A stretch of 64,000 bases of DNA from the NCBI RefSeq assembly GCF_030317035.1, contig NZ_JASZYK010000001.1:1646760-1710759 (forward strand). Reading direction: 5' to 3'. This document shows positions 40,401 through 48,172 of this stretch, one piece after another. Position 1 is the stretch's first letter, and each line of letters opens with the position of its first letter. This DNA comes from Variovorax sp. J22G73. Lineage in GTDB: Bacteria > Pseudomonadota > Gammaproteobacteria > Burkholderiales > Burkholderiaceae_C. Below the pieces are notes generated by a model. The model ran no database searches and was not told the origin of the DNA. It saw nothing but the letters and a program-made list of their open reading frames with translations. The position numbers were made by a program, and so were the translations under genes.

Positions 40401-40950
40401 TGCCGGCCTTGGCGTGCGCGTTGTCGGGCCTGCGCGCGTAGTGCACGCCCTTACGCTCGCAGTAGTCGCGCAGCCAGTCGCGCCGCGTGTCGTCGAGCAC
40501 CCACACGTTCACATGCGGGTAGTCGATGGCCTGCGCGGCCAGGATGGTCTTCTCGAGCACGCCCAGCTCTTCGTTGTAGGTGCAGATGAACACATCGACC
40601 GCTGGCACGTCCGTGCCGCGCGCGCGCAGCGCGGCCTCGCCGCGGTCGGCCTGGGCGTGGTTGTCGCGCCGGCGCGTGAGCATCTGGATGGACAGCAGCG
40701 TGTAGACGATGGCGATCATCTCGAACGCCAGGAACACCCACGACACCAGCGTGCCGAAGCCCAGGTCGGCCGGCGGCAGCGTCTCGGCCAGCCGCCACGC
40801 CACGTAGCGCACCAGCACCAGCGCGGTAAGAAAGCCGAACAGCACGCGGTGCGAGGCGCGGTCGGCGCGGGCGTGGAAGATCATGATCAGCGCCAGCGCC
40901 GCGACCATCAGGTTGACCCTGAACTCGGGCGTGTCCATCAGTTCGAGCAT
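37453..40950 (-). CDS. Cellulose-synthase-like glycosyltransferase fused in frame to a NodT-type outer-membrane efflux lipoprotein
   Basis: One uninterrupted 1165-residue frame. Residues 1-~100 hold membrane helices. The GT2 catalytic core follows with VLDDT (~150), LDADF (~205), CEDIYTT (~300) and QRSRW (~340), the four motifs of processive BcsA-like synthases that polymerise nucleotide-sugars and thread the chain through the inner membrane. More helices run to ~530. A PilZ-like beta-barrel (~540-640) comes next, but its RxxxR and (D/N)xSxxG cyclic-di-GMP motifs are not intact. Then Arg-rich MPRMPRMPR repeats and a lipoprotein signal with lipobox LTGC (Cys699) begin a full-length TolC/NodT outer-membrane factor to the end. 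AGGAG precedes ATG 40950; I see no ribosome site before the second half. It could still be two proteins (internal start near 38916), but no stop separates them. Confidence 0.8.
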   Translation of the reverse strand: MLELMDTPEFRVNLMVAALALIMIFHARADRASHRVLFGFLTALVLVRYVAWRLAETLPPADLGFGTLVSWVFLAFEMIAIVYTLLSIQMLTRRRDNHAQADRGEAALRARGTDVPAVDVFICTYNEELGVLEKTILAAQAIDYPHVNVWVLDDTRRDWLRDYCERKGVHYARRPDNAHAKAGNLNNGLRLSAAATNAPFILVLDADFTPHRNIVYRTLGLFDEARVGLVQTPQFYYNADPIQHNLRATDSWVDEQRVFFDVLQPAKDAADVAFCVGTSFVIRRDAITEAGGFPTGSVCEDIYTTYTLMRFGWVTRWLNERLSNGLSADSIVDYINQRSRWCLGTIQVALLRDGPLRGRGYSFAARVHYVHGLLHWLTKPFILLMLAAPALYWYTGVSAFHATPRAFSMYGLPPLVMFWGYTYWISQWRCLPVFTEVTQIVAAMAVTRTIVTSLVRPFGRPFKVTAKGQDRSKTVVHWNLVLVFGGLIVAMEAAAIGSIGGTMTTGDMLNVLWTIVTTLYCLAALIACIDRPRPEHDERFPYGADTTLRSAAGVGATRFVQIAVDGAVLRESALLRRMPVGERLDVHVERVGWVGALLKGRSAAGVELAFVRDEVLHDHLIRLVFSLPPSHVAVQVKPGRAALAFMGSAGWHWPRVRRMPRMPRMPRVARLPFGFARAMAAPLPLVMVLMLGVLVLTGCNLTPPLKEADVVVPAQWAEGTGNAAAAPVAWHVFVRDDELRGLIATALLQNRDLRVYAAKAREARAVYGGTRSGLFPEIGVAGSVGRGNVSTSLGPDGIVTSNQALNGVGSVATTYAVQAGITSYELDFFGRVDAGVKQAGSQALASERDLAAARMNLVGEVSNAYLTLRADRALLALAEGDFGSQSESTRVMQRARTVGGTSDLNVLRSQSLVERANVQREEFRMRVGQDLQWLSVLVGQPVPPTIGMQRPWPERSVADVPVGLPASLLQRRPDLLAAYARVEAANSGVGAAKAAFYPSFSLTAVAGGLSTEFSSLLSAGNRSWATVLGVSLPIFDWGRRSANLSANEERLAAAMASYEYAVQQALRETANALITDSHLRPQIVAQQARVQALDKVASISRTRFRNGLEDYFAGADAQRELYLEQRQAIELQLKQAVNTVNLYKALGGGWDDVPAGAVASSAAPR

Positions 40951-42305
40951 GGTGTTTCTCCTGAAGGGGCCGTGGTGGCGTTGGGGGTGACGACGTTGCC
41001 GGTGAACGGGTTCCAGCCCGTGGCCGCGAGCGCGATCCAGGCGGTGGCGCCCAGGTGGGGCCAGCGGTAGTAGAAGAAGTCGGCACCCACCGAGTCGGGG
41101 CCGCTGGCCAGCCCGGTCGAGATGCGCGGGCTCGGCGTGGCGTAGTACAGGCCGTTGTCCGCGCGCTGCGCGGCCAGCAGCTGCCACAGCGCATCGGGCG
41201 CCGCGCCCTTCACGGCCACCAGCGTGGCGGCGGCCTGCGCGCTGCCTTCGGTCCAGATGCCGTCGGGCTGCTGCGAAAAGCCGTAGCCGTCGCCGAAGCG
41301 GTGGTTGCGCTCCACCCACGCCAGGCCCGCGCGCCACGCGCACCCGCCCCGCGGTGCCGCGAGCAGCGGCCACAACTGCGCATCGAGGCCCGAGCCCGTG
41401 GTGGCGATGGTGGCGCCGTCGGCCTTGGTGCCGATGTAGAAGCGCTGCTCGCTTGTGCTCCACATGCGCGAGACAAAGGCCAGCGCCACGTCCGCCTGGC
41501 GCGCCTGCTCGGGCCGGGCGCTGCCGCGCGCGGCCCATGCGGCGGCCATGGCGATGTCGATGTTGTGCTCGGTCGATTTCCAGGTCTGCGCGGTTTGCGC
41601 GTTGTCCCAGCCGTACCAGCCGCCCTGGTAGCCGTCGGGGTCGACGGTGGCGCGGGCGCGCTGCTCGATCCACCCGAGCAGCCTTGCCGTCGCCTCGGTG
41701 TAGCGGGGCGAGGGCGAAGGCAGGGCGCGGCTCACGTTCAGCAGCAGCAGCGCGGCCCATGCCACGTTGCCGGTGGCGGTGCTCACCTGGTAGGCATCGG
41801 CAATCCACAGGTTCTTGCCCGCGTCCCAGTAGCCGGCGAGCACCGGCTTGCCGTCGGCCATCGGGCCGGCGCGGTAGCCGTTGCGCACGCGCCCGTCGGT
41901 GTAGAGCGGGTCGCGTTCCACGGCGAGCGCCACGGCGTCGGCGATGCGCGTGGCCGAGGCGGTGTCGCCGCAGGCCAGCAGGGCGATGCCGGCCAGCGCG
42001 TTGTCGTACACGAAGGCCACGTTCGCAAGGCTGGGCGACAGCTCGGGCACGCCTTCGATGGCGCGCTCGGTGCGGTAGCTGGACAGCAGCAGCGCGGACG
42101 ACGGATCGCCGCGCGCGTCGGTAGCGACGGCGCGGCGCAGGCCCTCGCAGCTTTGCTGCGCAAGCGACTGCTGCACTTCGGTCGCGGCCATGGTGCGGTT
42201 GGAGGTGAGCGCGGTGAAAGCCACGGCACAGAGCGCGACCAGCGCGACACCTGCGACAGCCGCTGGCAACGCGCCGGCGCGCAGAAAGAGAGGAGGGCGG
42301 CTCAT
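40938..42305 (-). CDS. Periplasmic six-hairpin glycosidase-like protein
   Basis: A 455-residue protein with an N-terminal membrane anchor or signal (LPAAVAGVALVALCAVAF). The rest is rich in aromatic-flanked helical repeats typical of (alpha/alpha)6-barrel glycosidases. Acidic candidates occur in FVYDNALAG, STEHNIDIA and WTEGSAQAA, and sugar-stacking Trp/Tyr in GWYGWDNAQ. I cannot name a GH family with certainty; GH8-like cellulases of cellulose operons are the functional analogue. It overlaps the synthase start by 13 bases (40938-40950) and follows the adaptor gene by 47 bases, so it is the middle gene of one operon. It may trim or release the polymer in the periplasm. Confidence 0.72.
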   Translation of the reverse strand: MSRPPLFLRAGALPAAVAGVALVALCAVAFTALTSNRTMAATEVQQSLAQQSCEGLRRAVATDARGDPSSALLLSSYRTERAIEGVPELSPSLANVAFVYDNALAGIALLACGDTASATRIADAVALAVERDPLYTDGRVRNGYRAGPMADGKPVLAGYWDAGKNLWIADAYQVSTATGNVAWAALLLLNVSRALPSPSPRYTEATARLLGWIEQRARATVDPDGYQGGWYGWDNAQTAQTWKSTEHNIDIAMAAAWAARGSARPEQARQADVALAFVSRMWSTSEQRFYIGTKADGATIATTGSGLDAQLWPLLAAPRGGCAWRAGLAWVERNHRFGDGYGFSQQPDGIWTEGSAQAAATLVAVKGAAPDALWQLLAAQRADNGLYYATPSPRISTGLASGPDSVGADFFYYRWPHLGATAWIALAATGWNPFTGNVVTPNATTAPSGETPCSN

Positions 42306-42352
42306 CGCGGTCTTGTCGCTATGTCGGGGGCTGTGTCGATGCTGTATCGGGG

Positions 42353-43687
42353 CTACGACGCCAGCCTGGCCGATACCACCTTGCCGGGCGCGCACAACCC
42401 GCGTTGCTCCAGCCATTCCGGGGAGTCCGATTCCACATGGGCGACCGCGTACACCGAGCCCTGCTCCGCGAAAGGGAAGGGCACGGCGTAGCGGCTCTGG
42501 AAGTCTTCCGGCGCGACCGGCAGGATCTGCGTGACGCGCGCCGACACCTCGGGGCGGCTGTCGTCGGTCTTCACCGCGATGGTCGAGCCCATGTTCAACC
42601 GCTTGGCCACCCGCGGCGGAAACACCGCCACCACCTCGACGCGGCTGCAGTCGATCATGCGCACCAGCGTGGCGCCCTGCGGCACGTAGCTGCCCTGCGG
42701 CATGAGCACGGTGTGCACCTGCCCGGCCTGCAGCGCGCGCACCTCGAAGGCGGCCATGCGGTCGATGCGGCGGCGCTCGTCGGTCTCCAGCGTGCTCACC
42801 TCGCGCAGCTGCTGCTGCAACGCTTCGCTGTCGTGGCGGGCGCGCTCGATGTCGCCGGCAAGCGTCTCGCGGCGGTTGGCCAGGGTCTGGTACACGTTGC
42901 CCCCGCTGCCGCCCACGAACACGCCGCGGCTGGCGCTGGCCACGCTCTGGCCCAGCCCCGCGTAGGCCTGCTCGGCCACCGCCGCGCTGGCGCGCGAAAT
43001 GCTCAGCTGCGCCTGCGCCGCGTCCATGGCCTGCGGGCTCACGGCGCCTTCGTCGAGCATGGCGGAGGTGTGGCGCACCTTCAGCTCCTGCTCGGCCACG
43101 TTGCTCTGGGCCACGTCGCGCTGGCGCTGCGCAACCTGCCAGGCGTCGCGCGTCTGCGCCATCGAGGCCGAGCGGTACAGCTTGCCCTGCTGCTCGACGA
43201 ACTGCAGTTCTTCGGTGGAGGCGCTCAGCTGGTTGGCCAGTTGCGCCACCTGGCTTTGCAGCGCCAGGCGCTGCGTGGTGAGCGTGGTGAGGATGTCGCG
43301 GTTGATGGTCGGGTTCTGCACGGTGGCGACCACCGCGCCCGCGTCGACCTTGTCGAGCGCGCGCACCGTCATCTGCGTGACCACGCCGCTGATGGGCGAT
43401 GTCACCAGCACCACCGGCGCCTGCAGCACCGTGCGCGTGGCCTGGCGCGACACCAGCGGCTGGATCAGCGTGGTCACCACCAGCCACAGCACGAAGGCGA
43501 GCAGGGCGTAGCCCGCCACGCGCGGCACGATCGACTCCGGCGTGGAGGCGGGAGCAGCATGATGGGATCCGCCGGGCGGTGTGCCAGGTGGTGCGCCCCC
43601 GGCGCCCTTGCGCCTGAGGCGCTGCAGCCAGCTGGCAGCTTCGGCATCGGCGACTTCGTTCGCTTCCCGGACAGTGCTTGCGTTCAT
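42353..43687 (-). CDS. HlyD-family periplasmic adaptor (membrane fusion protein)
   Basis: A 444-residue adaptor. Residues 1-50 are cytoplasmic with a Gly/Pro-rich stretch. One membrane helix follows (VAGYALLAFVLWLVVTTLI). The split lipoyl/barrel-sandwich domain (VLVTSPISGVVTQM ... FEVRALQAGQVHTVLMPQGSYV) surrounds a long alpha-helical hairpin with heptad repeats (about residues 120-290). A beta-barrel domain closes the protein. Such adaptors dock onto TolC-type channels. It is the first gene of the operon leading to the synthase-channel fusion, so it probably bridges inner and outer membrane parts of the same complex. Similar HlyD-type partners accompany the BgsA mixed-linkage glucan synthase of Sinorhizobium meliloti. 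Confidence 0.88.
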   Translation of the reverse strand: MNASTVREANEVADAEAASWLQRLRRKGAGGAPPGTPPGGSHHAAPASTPESIVPRVAGYALLAFVLWLVVTTLIQPLVSRQATRTVLQAPVVLVTSPISGVVTQMTVRALDKVDAGAVVATVQNPTINRDILTTLTTQRLALQSQVAQLANQLSASTEELQFVEQQGKLYRSASMAQTRDAWQVAQRQRDVAQSNVAEQELKVRHTSAMLDEGAVSPQAMDAAQAQLSISRASAAVAEQAYAGLGQSVASASRGVFVGGSGGNVYQTLANRRETLAGDIERARHDSEALQQQLREVSTLETDERRRIDRMAAFEVRALQAGQVHTVLMPQGSYVPQGATLVRMIDCSRVEVVAVFPPRVAKRLNMGSTIAVKTDDSRPEVSARVTQILPVAPEDFQSRYAVPFPFAEQGSVYAVAHVESDSPEWLEQRGLCAPGKVVSARLAS

Positions 43688-43774
43688 GTGCGCCTCGCAA
43701 TAGATGACGTTGGTGACCTAAAGAAACCGTCGTCTCCGCTGTCGCGGCACATCTTTGGGGCGTGCCATCTGCTG

Positions 43775-43791
43775 TTGCTGCAATGCAGCAA
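43775..43791. promoter_or_regulatory. Palindromic operator in the polysaccharide/cyclase intergenic region
   Basis: TTGCTGCA-A-TGCAGCAA is a perfect 8-bp inverted repeat around one central base. It abuts the -35 box of the rightward promoter and lies 88 bases before the adaptor start, so one bound dimer could affect both directions. Confidence 0.6.
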
Positions 43792-43821
43792 TAGACATGC
43801 CAAAAGTTAACAATTTATGCT
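43792..43821 (+). promoter_or_regulatory. Promoter of the diguanylate cyclase gene
   Basis: TAGACA (43792-43797), an 18-base spacer and TATGCT (43816-43821) match the sigma-70 pattern. The 5' untranslated region would be about 135 bases. No equally clear promoter is seen for the leftward adaptor gene. Confidence 0.5.
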
Positions 43822-43963
43822 TACATGAGCAACAGGATGTACACGTTGCGGCGCAACCGAAAACGGCCGGCGGACGTGGCGCCGACACTTCCTCGCGCGG
43901 TGGAACCCGCCGATACTCGAGTCGACAACTCACGCCGGCAACGCACCGGCATCTGAAAGTTCA

Positions 43964-46768
43964 ATGAACGCCACCGGACCCTCGACATTCCGCTTCGCCC
44001 TGCACACCCGTCTCAGCCTGGGCGTGGCAGCCCTGGTACTGGCAGCGACCTTCGGCATCGCGACCTACGCGATGCACCTCGTCAAGAGCAGCATGCAGGC
44101 GTCGATCGCCGCGGAAGAACTGGCCCGCGTGAGCGGCATTTCAGACGCCATAGACCAGAAGCTTGGCAGCCGCCGCATCCTGCTGCAGACCTTCGCCGAA
44201 AGCGTGCAGGCGCAGGCGTTTCCCGACGCCGAGCCGCTGCAGGCCTTCCTGGAGCGCCACGCCTCGCTGCGCCAGGCCTTCGACAACGTGGCCTTCCTCG
44301 ACAGCGACGGCAAGCTCGTGGCCAACCTGAACGGCGCGCTCGTCAACGGCAGCGTCAACGTGAAGGACCGCGACTACTTCCAGCAGACCGTGGCGAAGAA
44401 GGCCGGGCTGGTTTCGCAGCCTTATCGCAACCGCCTGAACGGGCTGGCGCAGGTGGCCATCACCCAGCCGGTGCTCGACGCCGCGGGCGACGTCAAGTTC
44501 GTGATTTCCGGCGCCATCAACCTGAAGGACCGCAACATCCTCGGCGCGCTGGGCGACGTGCGCTTCGGCAAGCACGGCTACCTGTTCATCACCACCACAG
44601 ACGGCGTGGTGGTCGACCACCCTGACCTCGCGCGCATCCTGAGCGTGGTGCAGCCCAAGGTCGGCAACGCCGAGATCCTGCGCGCCATGGCCGGCTTCGA
44701 GGGCACAGGCGAGGGCGTCGACGAGACCGGCGTGCCCAGCCTGTATGCGTTCGACCGCACCGAGCAGACCAACTGGGTCGTCGGCGCCATGTACCCGCGC
44801 GCCGAGGCCTTTGCCCGCGTCGACGCCATCGAGCGCAACGCCTGGCTCGGTGCGCTGGTGCTCGCGCTGACCGCCGGCGCGCTGGCGTTCGTGGTGGTGC
44901 GCCGGCGCCTGAAGCCGCTGGCCGAGCTGCACGGCCACATGCAGTCGGCGCGAGAGAGCGCCGCCGGCGCGCAGGCACCGCGTGTTGCGAGCCACTACGC
45001 GCCCGACGAGATCGGCGACCTGTCGCGCACCTTCGACGAGCTGATGGCCCAGCGCCACGCCAGCGAGCTGAGCCTGGCGCACAGCGAGGCGCAGGTGCGC
45101 ACCATTGCCGACAGCATTCCGGCCATGGTCTCGCACGTGGACGCCTCGCTGCGCTACACCTTCGTGAACGAGCGCATCCGCGCGCTGCACCACCACGCGC
45201 CGCTGGTCGGGCGCGCGATGCCCGAGGTGCGCGGCGCCGACTTCGCCGTGGTCGAGCCGTATTTCGAGCGCGCGCTGGCCGGCGAAACCGTCATCCTCGA
45301 GAAAGCCGGCGACCCCGCGCTGGGCATCGGCGAGCGCACGTTCCAGGCGCACTACATTCCCGACCTCGACGCCGACGGCGTGGTGCGCGGCGTGTTCTCC
45401 ATGACCTTCGACATCACCGAAGAAGTGAACGTCCGCAAGGCCGTGGCCGAGAAGGAAAAGCGCCTGCGCGACGTGACCGACAGCATTCCGGCGCTGGTGG
45501 GCTACTTCGACCGCAACCAGAACTGCCTGTTCGGCAACATCCGCGCGCGCCAGATGGCCGGCCTGGGCGACAAGCCCATCGAGGGCACCACGCTGCGCTC
45601 GGCGCTGGGCGATGAAATGTACGAGCAGCACAAGCCCTACCTGCCGGTGATGCTGTCGGGCAAGAAGGTGCGCTTTCCGGTGCGCGCGCCGGTGCACGGC
45701 AAGCAGGGCTACTTCCAGGTCAACCTGATTCCCGACACCAACGCGCGCGGCGAGGTGGTGGGCTTCTATCTGATGAGCTTCAACATCACGGCGCTGAAGG
45801 AGGCCGAGCTGCGCCAGGCCGAGAGCGAGCTGCGCCTGCGCACCATCACCGACAACCTGCCCGCGCTCATCACCTACATCGACCGCGAGGAAAAGATCAC
45901 CTTCGCCAACGCCACCAGCCGCGACTGGCTGGGCCTCGACCCGATGCAGGTGCTCGGGCGCCACCTGCAGGACGTGGCCGGCCGCGACGTGTACCTGTCG
46001 CGCAGGCCCATGCTGGCGCGCGCGCTGGGCGGAGAAAAGGTCGAGTTCGAGGCGCGCACGCAGCGCAAGGGCTTCGAGCGCATCACGCAGGTCATCTACG
46101 TGCCCGACGTGCGGGCCGACGGCCTCACGCACGGCATCTTCTCGCTGGCGCTGGACATCACCGCGCTGAAGCTGGTGGAGCACCAGCTCATCGAGCTCGC
46201 GCGGCTGGACACGCTCACCGGCCTGCCCAACCGGCTGGCCTTCAACGAGCACCTGCCCGACGCCGTGTTGCGCGTGCGGCTCACGGGCAACGCCATGGCG
46301 CTGATGTTCCTGGACGTGGACCATTTCAAGACCATCAACGACACCTTCGGCCATGCCGTGGGCGACGCGGTGCTGGTCGAGTACGCGCGGCGCCTGCTGG
46401 CCAGCGTGCGCGGCACCGACAAGGTGGCCCGGTTGGCCGGCGACGAGTTCGTGCTGGTGCTGGAGAACCTGGCCGGCCCGCAGGCCGCGGCCACCGTGGC
46501 CGAGAAGGTGGTGGAGCGCATCAACGGCACGCCCTTCGTGGTCGAGGGGCAGACCATTTCGGTCACCACCAGCGTCGGCATCGCCTTTCACTGGGCGGCC
46601 GACTCGGCGGCCACGGCCGAAGAGCTGCTCGCGCGGGCCGATGCGGCGCTCTACAACGCCAAGGCCGCGGGGCGCAACCGCTTCGAGTTCTTCCTGTCGG
46701 CCGGCGTGCCGCGGGACCCGCTGATGCTGGGCGGGGAAGTGGCCGATCCGGCGCCGGAAGGTAAGTAG
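43964..46768 (+). CDS. Membrane diguanylate cyclase with dCache sensor and three PAS domains
   Basis: A 934-residue enzyme that makes cyclic di-GMP from GTP. A membrane helix near residue 15-35 and another near 300 flank a periplasmic double-Cache sensor domain (~45-295). HAMP-like sequence follows (RRRLKPLAELHGHM). Three PAS domains span about residues 375-745, each opening with a TIADSIPAMV-, VTDSIPALV- or ITDNLPALI-type segment. The GGDEF domain covers ~755-910: its active site reads AGDEF, an active variant, and an RGTD product-inhibition site lies five residues upstream. No EAL domain is present. It diverges from the polysaccharide operon, which makes it the likely local second-messenger source. 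Confidence 0.94.
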   Translation: MNATGPSTFRFALHTRLSLGVAALVLAATFGIATYAMHLVKSSMQASIAAEELARVSGISDAIDQKLGSRRILLQTFAESVQAQAFPDAEPLQAFLERHASLRQAFDNVAFLDSDGKLVANLNGALVNGSVNVKDRDYFQQTVAKKAGLVSQPYRNRLNGLAQVAITQPVLDAAGDVKFVISGAINLKDRNILGALGDVRFGKHGYLFITTTDGVVVDHPDLARILSVVQPKVGNAEILRAMAGFEGTGEGVDETGVPSLYAFDRTEQTNWVVGAMYPRAEAFARVDAIERNAWLGALVLALTAGALAFVVVRRRLKPLAELHGHMQSARESAAGAQAPRVASHYAPDEIGDLSRTFDELMAQRHASELSLAHSEAQVRTIADSIPAMVSHVDASLRYTFVNERIRALHHHAPLVGRAMPEVRGADFAVVEPYFERALAGETVILEKAGDPALGIGERTFQAHYIPDLDADGVVRGVFSMTFDITEEVNVRKAVAEKEKRLRDVTDSIPALVGYFDRNQNCLFGNIRARQMAGLGDKPIEGTTLRSALGDEMYEQHKPYLPVMLSGKKVRFPVRAPVHGKQGYFQVNLIPDTNARGEVVGFYLMSFNITALKEAELRQAESELRLRTITDNLPALITYIDREEKITFANATSRDWLGLDPMQVLGRHLQDVAGRDVYLSRRPMLARALGGEKVEFEARTQRKGFERITQVIYVPDVRADGLTHGIFSLALDITALKLVEHQLIELARLDTLTGLPNRLAFNEHLPDAVLRVRLTGNAMALMFLDVDHFKTINDTFGHAVGDAVLVEYARRLLASVRGTDKVARLAGDEFVLVLENLAGPQAAATVAEKVVERINGTPFVVEGQTISVTTSVGIAFHWAADSAATAEELLARADAALYNAKAAGRNRFEFFLSAGVPRDPLMLGGEVADPAPEGK

Positions 46769-46816
46769 GACGAGCAGGGCAAGCACGCGGCGCTGGCGAT
46801 GGTCAGCCCGAACGGC

Positions 46817-46853
46817 GCAGCCGCCGCCGGGGCTGAACCCGAGCGGCGGCTGC
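46817..46853. terminator. Strong hairpin between convergent genes
   Basis: GCAGCCGCCGC (46817-46827) and GCGGCGGCTGC (46843-46853) are perfect 11-bp arms around a 15-base loop. There is no clear T tract on either strand, so it may act as a transcript-end protecting structure or a rho-assisted terminator. Confidence 0.5.
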
Positions 46854-46873
46854 TGTGAAGATAAAAACCCGAA

Positions 46874-48058
46874 TCAGGCCTGGGCCGAAGCGCAGTCCGC
46901 CAGCTGCGGCTCGCGCCGGTCGAGCGCGCGGCTCAACAGCGCGATCGCCAGGCCCACCACCGTGAGCAGCGCCGCCACCCAGCCCAGCGCGGCCAGCCCC
47001 GGGCCGCGGCTGATGACCACGCCGCCGACCCATGCACCGAGCGCGTTGCCCAGGTTGAAGGCCGCGATGTTCAGGCTAGACGCCAGGTTCTGGCCCGCGC
47101 CCGAGGCCTTCTCCAGCACCCGCAGCTGCATGGGTGCCACGGTGGCGAACGAGGCCACGCCGAGCAGCCCGACGAACACCACCGCGGTGAACGGCGTGCC
47201 GATGGCGAACTGCATGGCGCCCAGCACTGCGGCCAGCACCACCAGCGTGCCGATCACGGCGGCCATCGGCGCGCGGTCGGCCAGCTTGCCGCCCAGGATG
47301 TTGCCCACCGCCAGCCCGCCGCCGAACACCAGCAGGATGGGCGACACGGCCGATTCCGACAGCCCCGTGAGCTGCGTGAGCAGCGGCTGGATGTACGTGA
47401 ACACCACGAACACGCCGGCAAAGCCGAGCACCGTCATCGCCAGGCCCAGCAGCACCTGCGGGCGCGCCAGCACCGCCAGCTCTTCGCGCAGCGGGGCCGG
47501 CTTGGTCTCGCCCTTCACGCGCGGCACGAACACGGCGAGCACCGCGAGCGCCAGCACGCCGATGAGCGTCACCGCCCAGAAGGCCGCGCGCCAGCCGAAG
47601 TGCAGCCCCAGCCACGCACCGAAGGGCACGCCCAGCAGCGTGGCCGCGGTGAGGCCGGTGAACATGATGGCGATGGCCGAGGCGCGGCGCTCGGGCGCCA
47701 CCAGGCCGGTGGCCACCACCGAGCCGACGCCGAAGAAGGTGCCGTGCGCCAGCGAAGTGACCACGCGCGCGGCCATCAGCATCTCGTAGTTGGGCGCCAG
47801 CGCGCAGGCCAGGTTGCCGAGCGTGAAGACCGCCATGAGCGCGAGCAGCACGGTCTTGCGCGGCAGCTTGCGCGTGGCGATGGTGAGCACGGGCGCGCCG
47901 ACCGCCACCCCGAGCGCGTAGCCCGAGATGAGCAGGCCGGCGGCCGTGATGGAGACGTGGAGATCGGTCGAGACCTGCATCAGCAGGCCCATGATGACGA
48001 ACTCGGTGGTGCCTATTCCGAAGGCACCGGCGGTGAGGGCAAGTAGAGCGATTGGCAT
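46874..48058 (-). CDS. MFS transporter, DHA1 drug/sugar efflux type
   Basis: A 394-residue protein with twelve hydrophobic helices. The start PIALLALTAGAFGIGTTEFVIMGLLMQVS is typical of the AraJ/YdhP/Cmr efflux group. It should export a small organic compound by proton antiport. It diverges from a LysR gene across 114 bases that contain a matching palindrome (48118-48138). ATG 48058 starts the first helix directly. Confidence 0.92.
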   Translation of the reverse strand: MPIALLALTAGAFGIGTTEFVIMGLLMQVSTDLHVSITAAGLLISGYALGVAVGAPVLTIATRKLPRKTVLLALMAVFTLGNLACALAPNYEMLMAARVVTSLAHGTFFGVGSVVATGLVAPERRASAIAIMFTGLTAATLLGVPFGAWLGLHFGWRAAFWAVTLIGVLALAVLAVFVPRVKGETKPAPLREELAVLARPQVLLGLAMTVLGFAGVFVVFTYIQPLLTQLTGLSESAVSPILLVFGGGLAVGNILGGKLADRAPMAAVIGTLVVLAAVLGAMQFAIGTPFTAVVFVGLLGVASFATVAPMQLRVLEKASGAGQNLASSLNIAAFNLGNALGAWVGGVVISRGPGLAALGWVAALLTVVGLAIALLSRALDRREPQLADCASAQA

Positions 48059-48117
48059 GATGCCCTGTACTGTGAAGACATTCGCCTTCGATGACTAGAA
48101 TGCCGCCGGTACAGACA

Positions 48118-48138
48118 CTTGTGACTTCAAATCACAAG
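48118..48138. promoter_or_regulatory. LysR-type operator palindrome
   Basis: CTTGTGA-N7-TCACAAG is a perfect 7-bp inverted repeat with the T-N11-A pattern of LysR sites. It lies between the divergent efflux and LysR genes, 35 bases before the LysR start, where autoregulation and target control would both occur. Confidence 0.65.
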
Positions 48139-48172
48139 CTAATGAGCTACCGAGGCAACAGAAAGGGCAACC

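Noticed and set aside
37597..41070. Open frame of 1157 codons on the plus strand
   Set aside because: It is antisense to the synthase-channel gene, rich in His/Arg/Gln/Val from reversed high-GC codons, and shows no domain. The minus-strand frame has clear GT2 and outer-membrane factor motifs.
48073..48101. Promoter TGAAGA-N17-TAGAAT for the LysR gene
   Set aside because: The -35 match is poor, and I could not choose it over other possibilities.
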